From Chryseobacterium gleum (GTDB lineage Bacteria > Bacteroidota > Bacteroidia > Flavobacteriales_D > Crocinitomicaceae): a stretch of 64,000 nucleotides of DNA. Location of the stretch: positions 1 through 64,000 of the forward strand of contig CAMDAO010000002.1 of the NCBI GenBank assembly GCA_945888595.1. The letters run 5' to 3'. The translations under genes were made by a program, and so were the position numbers. The notes beneath the pieces are model-generated. The model worked only from the letters and a program-made list of their open reading frames with translations. It was not told the origin of the DNA and searched no databases. Below are positions 19,261 to 29,014 of the stretch, one piece after another (position 1 is the stretch's first letter; the number at the start of each line of letters is the position of its first letter).

Positions 19261-20091
19261 ATGAAATCAAAAATTGCAATAGTAGGTTGTGGTTGGTTAG
19301 GTTTACCTTTGGCGATTTCTTTGCTAAAAAAAGGAAATACAATCATAGGAACCACCACTTCTCCGCAAAAGTTGCCTCAGTTAGATGAAGTAGGCATAGT
19401 AAGTAAACTTTGGTCTTTTTCTCAGGATATAAATGAAGATTCTCTTTCATTTTTAGAGGATATCGATATTTTAGTACTTAATATTCCCCCAAGAGAAAAA
19501 GGAAGTTCCTGTCAGTATTCCCAAGAAATAATGAAGGTGTGTGCTACCTTATCACAAAGAACGAAGGTGATTTTTATCAGTACAACAAGTGTTTATTCAG
19601 ATTCTCTAGAAATTGCCACAGAAGAATATCAATTTACTGAGACCGATCTTTTGAAAGAAACGGTGCTGGCAGAAGTGAATTGCCGGAAAATTTTAGGTGA
19701 ACGATTAACTATTCTTCGACTAGCAGGATTAATAGGGGAGAGCAGACATCCCATAAAAACCTTGGCGGGAAGAGAAGATGTGCAGCATGGAAATTCAGCG
19801 ATTAATCTTATTCATCAGAAAGATGCTATCGGATTGATTGAAAGTATAATCAATAAAAATTGTTGGGGTGAAATCGTTAACGGATGTTATCCAGCACACC
19901 CAACAAAGGAAACATATTATCAAAAGGCGGCTAATTTTTTTCAGCTACCTGGGCCTAAATTTCTTCAAAATAGAGAAATTAAAAAAATAGTTTCTTCTGA
20001 TAAATCCCAGAGGATACTTTCCTATGAATACATTTATTCGGTGGATGATTTTAATTTACTTACACTGAATAAAAACAGTTTATCGCAATAA
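19261..20091 (+). CDS. NAD(P)-dependent epimerase/SDR family protein (YeeZ-like)
   Basis: IAIVGCGWLGLPLAISLLKKG Rossmann motif, ISTTSVYSD, LRLAGLIGESRHPIKTLAG. Confidence 0.85.
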   Translation: MKSKIAIVGCGWLGLPLAISLLKKGNTIIGTTTSPQKLPQLDEVGIVSKLWSFSQDINEDSLSFLEDIDILVLNIPPREKGSSCQYSQEIMKVCATLSQRTKVIFISTTSVYSDSLEIATEEYQFTETDLLKETVLAEVNCRKILGERLTILRLAGLIGESRHPIKTLAGREDVQHGNSAINLIHQKDAIGLIESIINKNCWGEIVNGCYPAHPTKETYYQKAANFFQLPGPKFLQNREIKKIVSSDKSQRILSYEYIYSVDDFNLLTLNKNSLSQ

Positions 20092-20133
20092 CATTTAACT
20101 AATATTTAACGATTTATATGATAAACTGTTTTT
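20071..20133 (+). terminator. long inverted repeat (14-bp perfect arms) spanning the stop codon of the SDR gene
   Basis: AAAAACAGTTTATC (20071-20084) and GATAAACTGTTTTT (20120-20133), 35-nt loop, T-run in the 3' arm. Confidence 0.5.
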
Positions 20134-20164
20134 CAAATTGAAAATTTTCGAGTATTTTTACGGA

Positions 20165-22837
20165 ATGCGTCGCTATTTAATCGTACTATTATTTTTTTCT
20201 TGCTTCAACTCTTATGCATCGCATATAGTTGGAGGAGAAATTTATTATAATTATCTAGGATCTAATCAGTACAAAATTTCTATTGCTTTATACCGAGATT
20301 GCTTTTCTACGGGTGCAGAATACGATAACCCTTTGAGTTTAGGAATATTCACAAGTTCAAACATGCTGGTGCAAAATGTAATGATTCCTTTTACCGGAAG
20401 TACGAATGTCCCGATCACATTTACAAATCCGTGTGTGGTTCCCCCGAATGATATTTGTATTGAAAAAACGATTTATATTACCATTGTTACATTGCCTCCC
20501 ACTATTGGCGGATATACTTTAGCGTATCAACGATGTTGCCGCGGCCCCAATGTTTTAAATTTAAACTCTCCTGATAATACAGGGCTTACTTTAACAACGC
20601 ATATTCCTGGCCCGGAGACTCCTTTTCTGGTGAATTCTAGTCCCCGATTTAATGGCTACCCTCCTTCGATTCTTTGTAATAATGAAGATTTGGTTTTTAA
20701 TCACAGCGCTACTGATCCAGATGGAGATCAATTGGTTTACTCATTGGTTTCTCCGTATTCTGGAGCAAATTCTTCTAATCCAATGCCAAATCCACCGCCA
20801 TCTCCAGCTTATACGCCAGTAAGTTGGTTGTCTAGTTTTTCGGCGGCAAATCCATTAGGTCCTGGCGCTTCTGTTAGTATTAATCCTACAACAGGTGTTT
20901 TGACTGCTTCACCGCTCATGTTAGGACTTTTTGTTGTTGGAATTAGAGTTCAAGAATTTAGGGCTGGTGTTTTAGTAGGCGAAACAATCCGTGATTTTTT
21001 GTTTAAAGTGATAAATTGTAACATTACTTTGCAAGCGAATATTCCTGTGCAAGAAGACATGGATTATTTTATTTCGTATTGTCAAGGTTTAACTGTGACA
21101 TTTGATAATAACTCTTATGGAGCAACAAATTATGCTTGGAATTTTGGTGTGCCTAGCTCAAATTCAGATATTAGTTCGCAATTTGAACCAACATTTACTT
21201 ATCCATCACCGGGAACATATGAAGTAACGCTAATTGCTAATCCAGGATGGCCTTGTACAGATACGGTTACGCAAACGATTACAGTGAATCAATTCTTGGA
21301 AGTTTCCTATACCACAACTGATTCTATTTGCGTGACAAATAATTCGTTCAATTTTAATGGAGTAGTTGTTGGGTCTTCCTCTGCTACATTTTTATGGGAT
21401 TTTGGTCCAAGTGGATTTCCTCTATCTTCTACAAATTTAGATGTAAATAATGTCGTTTTTACTACTTCTGGATTTATCCCAGTTTCTTTAACGGGACATA
21501 TTGGCACATGTGATGCTACTTTCCTGGATTCGATTTATATTTTCCCAATGGTTGAAGCAAATTTCGCTCCTCCTCCCAACTATTTATGCGAGGGCTTATC
21601 TGTTACGATGATAAATACGACAACGAATGCTCTCTTTTATAATTGGGATTTTGGTTCTACACTTTCGTCTGCTGATCATAGCACTCAATTTCAGCCAAGT
21701 TATACCTACCCAACTCCCGGTAGTTATGTAGTAACTTTAATTGCAGGTTCTTCGGGTTCATGCATTGATACAGTAACTCAAATTCTTGTCATGAATGAAA
21801 TTTTAGATGTTTCATTCACGTCAAATGATTCTTTATGCATCACAGGAAATAGTTTCAATTTTGATGGCTCTATGGTAGGATCGCCTTCGACCACATATTC
21901 ATGGAATTTTGGAACAGGAGCTACTTCTCCGAGTTTAACGAATTTAGATGTTAGCAATGTAGTTTATACTACTGCAGGAATAATACCCATCACTTTAGTT
22001 GGAAATTATGGCGATTGCAAAGATACGTATACTTCGAATATTTTTATTTACAAAGAACCAACGATTGACTTTAAGTTAGAGCCTGGTCTTCAATGTGTAC
22101 CTTTTGTTGCTCATTTTACAGATTTATGTTCCGCTGATTCTCCATTGATTTATTTTTGGGATTTTGGCAATGGAGTAACCTCAACAAGTGCTAATCCTAC
22201 CACTGTGTATGATGCTGTTGGACAATATGATGTGTCATTATCGATTCACGCCTTGGAGGGATGTGTTGATACATTGTTTATGAATAAAATTAATTTAGTA
22301 TATGTTCACCCAAGTCCAACTTCTGATTTTATGGTAACGCCAGAGGAGACAGATATTTGTCATTCATTAATTCAGTTTACGGATCAATCAGCAGGTGGTT
22401 CAACTTTTCAGTATGTTTTCGATGGTCATTCCTCTTCAAATGAGCAAAATCCAGCGTATAGTTATTTAGACGATGGAACATTTTATCCAATTCAGATTGT
22501 CACAAATGAATTTGGCTGCAGTGATACAAGCAAGCAAAAAATATATATTGAGCCTTTCATGTTGTATTTCCCAAATGCTTTTACACCTGATGGAGATGAG
22601 TTTAACAATATTTTCGAGGCGAAGTATTATCTCGATATTTTAGAATGGGATTTTCGAGTGTATAATAGATGGGGTGAGGAAGTTTTCATATCGAGCGACC
22701 CAAAACTAGGATGGGATGGAACATATAAGGGAATTGCAGCACAAGATGGACTTTATACCTACAAACTGCATTATGTATCATGTGCAATTACAGATGCAAT
22801 TCACAATATTGCAGGCCATTTTAGTTTGATTAAATAG
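20165..22837 (+). CDS. large secreted PKD-repeat protein with C-terminal T9SS type B (CHU_C) sorting domain
   Basis: Signal peptide MRRYLIVLLFFSCFNSYA; repeated PKD modules (WNFG..TFTYPSPGTYEVTLIA); C-term YFPNAFTPDGDEFNNIFEA..DFRVYNRWGEEVF..WDGTYKG..DGLYTYKL. Confidence 0.92.
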   Translation: MRRYLIVLLFFSCFNSYASHIVGGEIYYNYLGSNQYKISIALYRDCFSTGAEYDNPLSLGIFTSSNMLVQNVMIPFTGSTNVPITFTNPCVVPPNDICIEKTIYITIVTLPPTIGGYTLAYQRCCRGPNVLNLNSPDNTGLTLTTHIPGPETPFLVNSSPRFNGYPPSILCNNEDLVFNHSATDPDGDQLVYSLVSPYSGANSSNPMPNPPPSPAYTPVSWLSSFSAANPLGPGASVSINPTTGVLTASPLMLGLFVVGIRVQEFRAGVLVGETIRDFLFKVINCNITLQANIPVQEDMDYFISYCQGLTVTFDNNSYGATNYAWNFGVPSSNSDISSQFEPTFTYPSPGTYEVTLIANPGWPCTDTVTQTITVNQFLEVSYTTTDSICVTNNSFNFNGVVVGSSSATFLWDFGPSGFPLSSTNLDVNNVVFTTSGFIPVSLTGHIGTCDATFLDSIYIFPMVEANFAPPPNYLCEGLSVTMINTTTNALFYNWDFGSTLSSADHSTQFQPSYTYPTPGSYVVTLIAGSSGSCIDTVTQILVMNEILDVSFTSNDSLCITGNSFNFDGSMVGSPSTTYSWNFGTGATSPSLTNLDVSNVVYTTAGIIPITLVGNYGDCKDTYTSNIFIYKEPTIDFKLEPGLQCVPFVAHFTDLCSADSPLIYFWDFGNGVTSTSANPTTVYDAVGQYDVSLSIHALEGCVDTLFMNKINLVYVHPSPTSDFMVTPEETDICHSLIQFTDQSAGGSTFQYVFDGHSSSNEQNPAYSYLDDGTFYPIQIVTNEFGCSDTSKQKIYIEPFMLYFPNAFTPDGDEFNNIFEAKYYLDILEWDFRVYNRWGEEVFISSDPKLGWDGTYKGIAAQDGLYTYKLHYVSCAITDAIHNIAGHFSLIK

Positions 22838-25235
22838 TAAATGAAATCCTTATTTTGAAAACTAAATTTTCTTGCCAATTACTATGCGCATAGGAACCGT
22901 ATCGATAGAAAACCCCCATTCCAAAACCAGAAAAACCGTTAATAAATAAATGGTCAACAACCAAACCACCCTCATAAAATCCTTTTTCCAAGGTTTTAAA
23001 TGTGGCAAAATGTTCGCTTGTGTTTTTCATCGTTCCATAGCCGATTGCATGATGAAGTCCAAAGTGTGGTTTACACCAACTTTTCGAAGTTTTAATAGTG
23101 TTGAATGTAAATCGTGTAAAAAAGGAAGCTTGTTGGTTTGAAAAAAACTCGGAAGGCCGCATGGTTTCAAACGTATTTTTTATAGAGATGTTCCATTTTT
23201 TTCCTGTGCCCAACGCCAGTTGAGACAAATAAAGAGGAACGTCTCCAATAGTCTGCCCGCCAGAGATCAACCAAGATAATTTACCCGCATTTCTGACAGA
23301 AAAATCTTGCGCTAGTTCGACATGGATGCGCCAATAATCATAATTTGATTCTACCCAATTTTTCCAACCTTTTGTTATTTGAATTCCGATTTTAGGATAA
23401 CTAGTACCTTTTGATACTCGTACATCACCCAGTTGGATTACCTTTTCATGAATGTTCCAATTTATTTCCAAAGATGTTTCTGCTAAATCATAATCAGACG
23501 AATAGGTATAAATAGAAGGGTTTGTTGGTAGAAAAAGATAACCTTTTGTGGGAGAAATCCGTTGATAATTCGCCACAAGAGTCACTTTAAAATTTGACGT
23601 AACGAGACCTGATAGTGCAATTTCGCCAAGTCGTTGTCTGTCCATGTTCGTAATATATAAATGGCGCAGTAAATCAGGAGAGTTTAAATTAAAAACGTCT
23701 TTTTGGAAAGAGCTACCACCTCTTTCTGCAAGGTCTTGTTGGTAAGCAAAACGCAATTTTACGCCTTTTCTTTTGTAGATGCTAACAGAGGAATACCCAC
23801 CATACTTCCATTCTTTATCATTGGTGCCATACCCAAAATAGCCTCCAATGGTTGCTTTTTTTAGCATTTTTTTTGACGTTTCTACCCCTAATCCAAAACG
23901 GTTTCCTTCATATAGTTTAAAGTCATAGATTCTAGGTACATCTAAATTAAAATAACCCAAAGGTACTTTCCCTTCTAACAAGGTTTTCATTAAGGTAAGT
24001 TTGTAATCGAGATTTTCTGCTTTACTAATGCTATCAAGAATATGATATGTTTTCTTCTCTTTTTCCGTAATGGAGTAGACCCTCATCGTATCCCAATCTT
24101 TTTCCTTTACATCATTGGCTTTATCAGCAACTGAAATTGTAGCATTGTCAAAAGAATATTTCTTTATTCCTTTCGGATTAAACTCAATATTTTTAATATA
24201 TGTACTTCCTTTTCCAACTAGATATTGATTTTTAATATTTTTTGTGGATAGTAAAAAATTGGGCATTGACAATTCAGTACTCAATTTCGAAGGGAACCAT
24301 CTTTCACCATTTATAAAACTATACTCTTGAATAATTTTCAGGGGCATAGTACCAGCTTCTACAGATTCTGTAATTACTTTTTCAATTGCGTAGCCGTTTG
24401 TGTTGATGAATAATCTTCCTTTGAGACCTTCAAATACTTTCCCTTTTCTTGGACGAAATGAAATTGTGAAAGTGGTGTCTAATCCAACCACTGTGGTATC
24501 TTCCAGGATAAATAAATACCTTTTTGTACCTCCCAAAGCGATTGGGTTGATATATGTTTTTCCTAATAGTTCAAATTGATTTTCATAAAAGCTGAAGGAT
24601 TGCATTTCATTGGCAAAAGTTGAAAATAATGGATCTGAAAATCCGGATGTTTTGTAGGCGATAATTTCTTCTTTATCTCTCGATGGAGGAACAAATGTTC
24701 TCCTACTTGCATTTTCGATTAGAAAAAGGTGCTGTGAGTTCATGAAATCTCGCATTTTAATTAAATCTTTATCGGTTGTTGTATCAGAAATTGACGATGA
24801 AGCTTCCTGATTTATATCAAAAACAAATTTACTGTAGCTGTCATATCTAAAAGATTCGTTATCGGTAGGATTGTTTTTCTTTCTGTTTTCAATCACTAAA
24901 TCCATAATCCGATGAGCTGGATTTTCTCCAGGAACAACAGTAACTTCCTCTAATTGCTTTGAAATCGGAACTAAAAAAATTTGATAATTCTCAACCTTTG
25001 AGATTTGAATAATCGTGTCCACGTATCCAAAAGCTACTATTTTTAAATCATTTTCTAGCGAATCCAAAACTTGAAAAGCCCCGTCAATGTCAGCTAGCAC
25101 AGGATTTCCTCTAGTGGGCATTATTTTGGCGAATGGAATTGCTTCATGTAGGTATTGATCACGTATAAAATAAGTGCTTTGTCCAACTAAATGAAAGCAA
25201 AGAAAAAAACAGGAAATAGTTACGATTGCCTTCAT
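22830..25235 (-). CDS. DUF5686 / carboxypeptidase-like regulatory domain outer-membrane protein
   Basis: Signal peptide; AHRIMDLVIENRKKNNPTDNESFRYDSYSKF motif and C-terminal beta-barrel-like region. Confidence 0.85.
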   Translation of the reverse strand: MKAIVTISCFFLCFHLVGQSTYFIRDQYLHEAIPFAKIMPTRGNPVLADIDGAFQVLDSLENDLKIVAFGYVDTIIQISKVENYQIFLVPISKQLEEVTVVPGENPAHRIMDLVIENRKKNNPTDNESFRYDSYSKFVFDINQEASSSISDTTTDKDLIKMRDFMNSQHLFLIENASRRTFVPPSRDKEEIIAYKTSGFSDPLFSTFANEMQSFSFYENQFELLGKTYINPIALGGTKRYLFILEDTTVVGLDTTFTISFRPRKGKVFEGLKGRLFINTNGYAIEKVITESVEAGTMPLKIIQEYSFINGERWFPSKLSTELSMPNFLLSTKNIKNQYLVGKGSTYIKNIEFNPKGIKKYSFDNATISVADKANDVKEKDWDTMRVYSITEKEKKTYHILDSISKAENLDYKLTLMKTLLEGKVPLGYFNLDVPRIYDFKLYEGNRFGLGVETSKKMLKKATIGGYFGYGTNDKEWKYGGYSSVSIYKRKGVKLRFAYQQDLAERGGSSFQKDVFNLNSPDLLRHLYITNMDRQRLGEIALSGLVTSNFKVTLVANYQRISPTKGYLFLPTNPSIYTYSSDYDLAETSLEINWNIHEKVIQLGDVRVSKGTSYPKIGIQITKGWKNWVESNYDYWRIHVELAQDFSVRNAGKLSWLISGGQTIGDVPLYLSQLALGTGKKWNISIKNTFETMRPSEFFSNQQASFFTRFTFNTIKTSKSWCKPHFGLHHAIGYGTMKNTSEHFATFKTLEKGFYEGGLVVDHLFINGFSGFGMGVFYRYGSYAHSNWQENLVFKIRISFTI

Positions 25236-25285
25236 TGTGTAAAAATAGAAAAAGTTATTTCAAAAAAGTAATTAACTTTGACTCG

Positions 25286-26305
25286 ATGTCAAATTGGTCT
25301 GATTCTATTCAAATTCTCAAACACATCTCATTTAGGCGAGTTGTAAACCTGTTTGCTTTAAAGATTTCTTACTATATATCCCGCTTAGTAAAAAAACCTG
25401 TACTTTGGGGAAAACCATATTCCCTTTCCATTGAACCAACGACAGCATGTAATTTAGGATGTCCTGAATGTCCAAGTGGATTAAAGAAATTTACGCGTGC
25501 TACTGGGAAATTGGATGTGGATTTTCATAGAAAAATTTTAAATAGTGTAGGGAATCAAGTTTTTTATATTAATTATTATTTTCAGGGTGAACCCTTTTTA
25601 CATCCTCAATTTTTGGAGTTGATAAAGGATGCGAAGAAACAGTCAATTTATACATCAACTAGCACCAATGCTCATTTTATCGATGAAAAAAAAGCAGAGG
25701 AAATTGTCAATTCAGGTTTAGATCGCTTAATCATTTCAATTGATGGTTTGACCCAAGAAACCTATGAGAATTATCGGGTTCATGGAAATTTATCTACGGT
25801 TCTAGAAGCAGCAAAATTACTTGTTGAAGCGAAGAAGAAATTACAGTCGAAAACTCCTCATTTAATTTTTCAGTTTTTGGTCGTTCATCAAAATGAGCAT
25901 GAAGTAAAAGATGTATTCAATTTGGCGAATGAATTAAATATTGATGAGGTTCGAATAAAATCTGCCCAATTATACGATTATAAATATGGTAATTCCTTGA
26001 TGCCTGAAAACGAAAAATATTCGAGGTATAAGAGAAAATCAGATGGGACTTTTGTGCTCAAATATAGAACTGGAAATCATTGCTGGAGAATGTGGTCGAG
26101 TAGTGTTTTGACGTGGGATGGAAAAGTAGTTCCGTGTTGTTTTGATAAAGATGCGCAACATGTTATTGATTCCGTTGCTGTTGCTAACTTTAATGATATT
26201 TGGAAAAGTAAAAAATATCAAAATTTCAGAAAAATGATTTTAACCAATAGAAATGGAATTGATATTTGCCAGAATTGTTCAGAGGGAGCAAAAGTATGGC
26301 TTTAG
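25286..26305 (+). CDS. radical SAM/SPASM domain protein
   Basis: EPTTACNLGCPECPSG (CxxxCxxC), FQGEPFLHP, and C-terminal CCFDKD..CQNC cysteines. Start at 25286 lies just after a TAACTTTG promoter-like motif (25273-25280). Confidence 0.88.
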   Translation: MSNWSDSIQILKHISFRRVVNLFALKISYYISRLVKKPVLWGKPYSLSIEPTTACNLGCPECPSGLKKFTRATGKLDVDFHRKILNSVGNQVFYINYYFQGEPFLHPQFLELIKDAKKQSIYTSTSTNAHFIDEKKAEEIVNSGLDRLIISIDGLTQETYENYRVHGNLSTVLEAAKLLVEAKKKLQSKTPHLIFQFLVVHQNEHEVKDVFNLANELNIDEVRIKSAQLYDYKYGNSLMPENEKYSRYKRKSDGTFVLKYRTGNHCWRMWSSSVLTWDGKVVPCCFDKDAQHVIDSVAVANFNDIWKSKKYQNFRKMILTNRNGIDICQNCSEGAKVWL

Positions 26306-26547
26306 TATCAATCTGGATAAGTGACGGATCAAACCTAAAACTTCCTTACAATGTCCTTGATTTTTGCTTACCTCCTGCACTACCGTTTGTCTTCGAAAAT
26401 TACATTTTCTCTTCATCAAGGAAAAGTGAGGGAATGATAATCGAAGCAAAATCGATAGTCTTTTTTATAATTCATAATGGAATAATATTTTTAATTTGTC
26501 CACAACATTAGGGTTTGATCCTAAGTGACTTCAAATTATTTTTATCA

Positions 26548-26583
26548 CAAAAAAAAGGTTGAACAAATAAATGAACAACCTTT
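26548..26583 (-). terminator. Rho-independent terminator of small membrane protein gene (minus strand)
   Basis: AAAGGTTG (26554-26561) / CAACCTTT (26576-26583); on the minus strand it is followed by a T-run. Confidence 0.65.
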
Positions 26584-26601
26584 AAATAGTATCTAATAAT
26601 T

Positions 26602-26757
26602 TTAATTTTCTTCTTCTTCAAAAACTCTTTTTGGACGCAACTTATCAGAAATCCCTAACCCAATCCAAAATGGAAGGATAAATAACAATAAGAAAAATAA
26701 TAGCCAGAAACCCATTCCACCTATTAAAAGAAATAATACAATTCCGAAAGCACTCAT
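26602..26757 (-). CDS. 51-aa small membrane protein, hypothetical (not in ORF track)
   Basis: Reads MSAFGIVLFLLIGGMGFWLLFFLLFILPFWIGLGISDKLRPKRVFEEEEN-stop: two hydrophobic stretches, acidic tail, dedicated terminator downstream. Confidence 0.65.
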   Translation of the reverse strand: MSAFGIVLFLLIGGMGFWLLFFLLLFILPFWIGLGISDKLRPKRVFEEEEN

Positions 26758-27057
26758 CTTTTTATTTTTTTGTGATCTATTTTACTGTTGTAAAGATAAT
26801 AAATAATTAGAAATAACAAATGAATTTGAAATTATTATAGGAGGGAAAGCAATAATTAAGCAAACTACTGTTTCTTGTTTTTATACCGAGAGCGTAACTT
26901 TAAATTTAATCCTGTGGAAGGGCAGAAAACCAATTTTTTTCAACTTAAAATAAATACCATTATTTTCTAATTGTTAACAAACGGTTGATCGACCATTATT
27001 CTTCAATTCTCCAATATTTCACAAAAAAATGTTTATCTTTACAGTGAATTATTTTAC

Positions 27058-27486
27058 ATGGGAAAACAACATAAACATACCTTAGTAATTGACTATGAAT
27101 TTGATTATGGAATGATTGGAATATGTTCTCATCATGTAGATTATCGTTTAGTTTGGGGGATTAATGAAAAATTGAATTTACAACTTTCAAAATCGGATGA
27201 TGATTTTATTGCAGTGAACAAAAAAGGTCACAAAACGAAGCATTCCCTTTTTGCATTTAAGGACGCTGACAATTTGATAGAATATTATTTAATCAAGAAT
27301 AAAAACGATGGAAAGTTTTTAATTCCTGAAAAGCAAGAGGTGGATTATTTTTTGTTTTTACTAGAAAATTATAAGGAAGATACATTAGAGTTAATAAAAA
27401 AACTAAAAACAGTGTCAAGTGTTTTGGCTGTATTTAATTTCGATCCAAAAGAGATTAGTTCTGTAGAAAACTTGATTTTTAATTAA
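27058..27486 (+). CDS. IPExxxVDY family protein
   Basis: Contains IPEKQEVDYFLFL; immediately upstream of pyk. Confidence 0.85.
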   Translation: MGKQHKHTLVIDYEFDYGMIGICSHHVDYRLVWGINEKLNLQLSKSDDDFIAVNKKGHKTKHSLFAFKDADNLIEYYLIKNKNDGKFLIPEKQEVDYFLFLLENYKEDTLELIKKLKTVSSVLAVFNFDPKEISSVENLIFN

Positions 27487-27491
27487 AGAAA

Positions 27492-28910
27492 ATGAAAAAA
27501 ACAAAAATAGTAGCGACTTTAGGCCCTGCATCTAGTGATAAAGAAGTTTTGCGCCAAATGTTTTTGGAAGGATTGAATGTTTGCCGAATGAATTTTTCGC
27601 ATGGAGCACATGAAATTCATGCCGAAATTATTAAAACAATACGTGAGTTAAATGATGAAACAGGCTTAAATGTTGCTATTCTCGCCGATTTACAAGGTCC
27701 AAAGATTCGCACGAATGAGATGGAAAATAATGGTGTTTTATTAGTTAATGGAGCAAAAGTTATTATTGTAACGGATAAGATTTTAGGAACTGCTGAACGT
27801 TTTTCGATTAATTATTCTCAATTGCCTGCGGATGTTCATCCAGGAGAACGAATTTTATTAGATGATGGTAAGTTGATTCTTGAAGTCGTTAAAACGGACG
27901 GAGAAGCTGAAATTGAAGCGGTGGTTATTCACGGTGGAATTTTGTCATCAAAAAAAGGAGTTAATTTTCCAAATACAAAAATTTCAATGCCTTCTTTAAC
28001 AGACAAAGACAAAGAAGATTTAGCTTTTGCGTTGGAACAAAACGTGGATTGGATTGGTTTATCTTTTGTCAGAAATGCACGGGATATTATTGAATTAAAA
28101 CATATAATAAATCAAAAGCACGGAAAAGCAAAGGTAATAGCCAAAATAGAAAAACCAGAGGCAATCGACGATATTGATGAAATTATTTTAGTGAGTGATG
28201 CATTAATGGTCGCCCGTGGAGATTTAGGTGTGGAAGTTCCCTATGAAAAAGTACCGATTATTCAAAAAATGCTGATCAAAAAATGTGCTCTTCAAGCCAA
28301 ACCAATTATCGTGGCGACGCAAATGATGGAAAGTATGATCACAAATATTACTCCTTCGCGGGCAGAAGTCAATGACGTAGCCAATGCGGTTTTAGATGGC
28401 GCAGATGCAGTAATGCTTTCGGGAGAAACTTCTATAGGAAATCATCCAATTGAAGTAATTAAAACGATGTCAAGAATCGTTATGGAAATGGAAACTTTTG
28501 ATGGAATATATAATAAAGAAGAGTTTCCTGAAAAAAATACTGAGCGCTTTATTTCTGATTCTATCTGTTTTAATGCGTGCAGATTATCGCAACGTGTAGA
28601 AGCAGATGCGATCATAACGATGTCTTTTTCAGGATATACAGCCTATAAAATTGCATCTCAAAGACCAAAAGCACCAATTTTCGTTTTTACAAGCAACAGA
28701 CAAATTCTTACACAACTAAATCTAGTTTGGGGCGTAAGAGGGATGTTTTATGATACAAGAATTAGCACTGATCATAGCATTGCTGATATTAAGCATATTT
28801 TGAAAAAAGAAAAATTGGTCAAAAAAGGTGATTTGGTGATAAATATTGCTTCAATTCCAATTGAGGAAAGTGGTAAATCAAACATGTTAAAGCTGAGTGA
28901 AGTAGAGTAA
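27492..28910 (+). CDS. pyk: pyruvate kinase
   Basis: KTKIVATLGPASS, VARGDLGVEVPYEKVP, ATQMMESMITNITPSRAEVNDVANAVLDGADAVMLSGETSIG. Confidence 0.98.
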   Translation: MKKTKIVATLGPASSDKEVLRQMFLEGLNVCRMNFSHGAHEIHAEIIKTIRELNDETGLNVAILADLQGPKIRTNEMENNGVLLVNGAKVIIVTDKILGTAERFSINYSQLPADVHPGERILLDDGKLILEVVKTDGEAEIEAVVIHGGILSSKKGVNFPNTKISMPSLTDKDKEDLAFALEQNVDWIGLSFVRNARDIIELKHIINQKHGKAKVIAKIEKPEAIDDIDEIILVSDALMVARGDLGVEVPYEKVPIIQKMLIKKCALQAKPIIVATQMMESMITNITPSRAEVNDVANAVLDGADAVMLSGETSIGNHPIEVIKTMSRIVMEMETFDGIYNKEEFPEKNTERFISDSICFNACRLSQRVEADAIITMSFSGYTAYKIASQRPKAPIFVFTSNRQILTQLNLVWGVRGMFYDTRISTDHSIADIKHILKKEKLVKKGDLVINIASIPIEESGKSNMLKLSEVE

Positions 28911-29014
28911 TTAAAAAAAATTTATTTCAATCTTGGATTTGTTGGAGGAAAATTTAATTGCAAGATCGTTATAGAATCGAACTAGAATAATAAAAACAAT
29001 AAAAATAAAAAATA

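Noticed and set aside
22830-22837. 8-bp overlap of convergent stop codons (PKD protein and DUF5686 gene)
   Set aside because: Real, but common in compact genomes; no clear terminator or unusual structure beyond the overlap.
26266-26511. 81-aa plus-strand ORF overlapping the radical SAM 3' end
   Set aside because: Overlaps a well-supported gene out of frame, with no recognisable domain or initiation context. Most of it is not excluded as coding but is unsupported.
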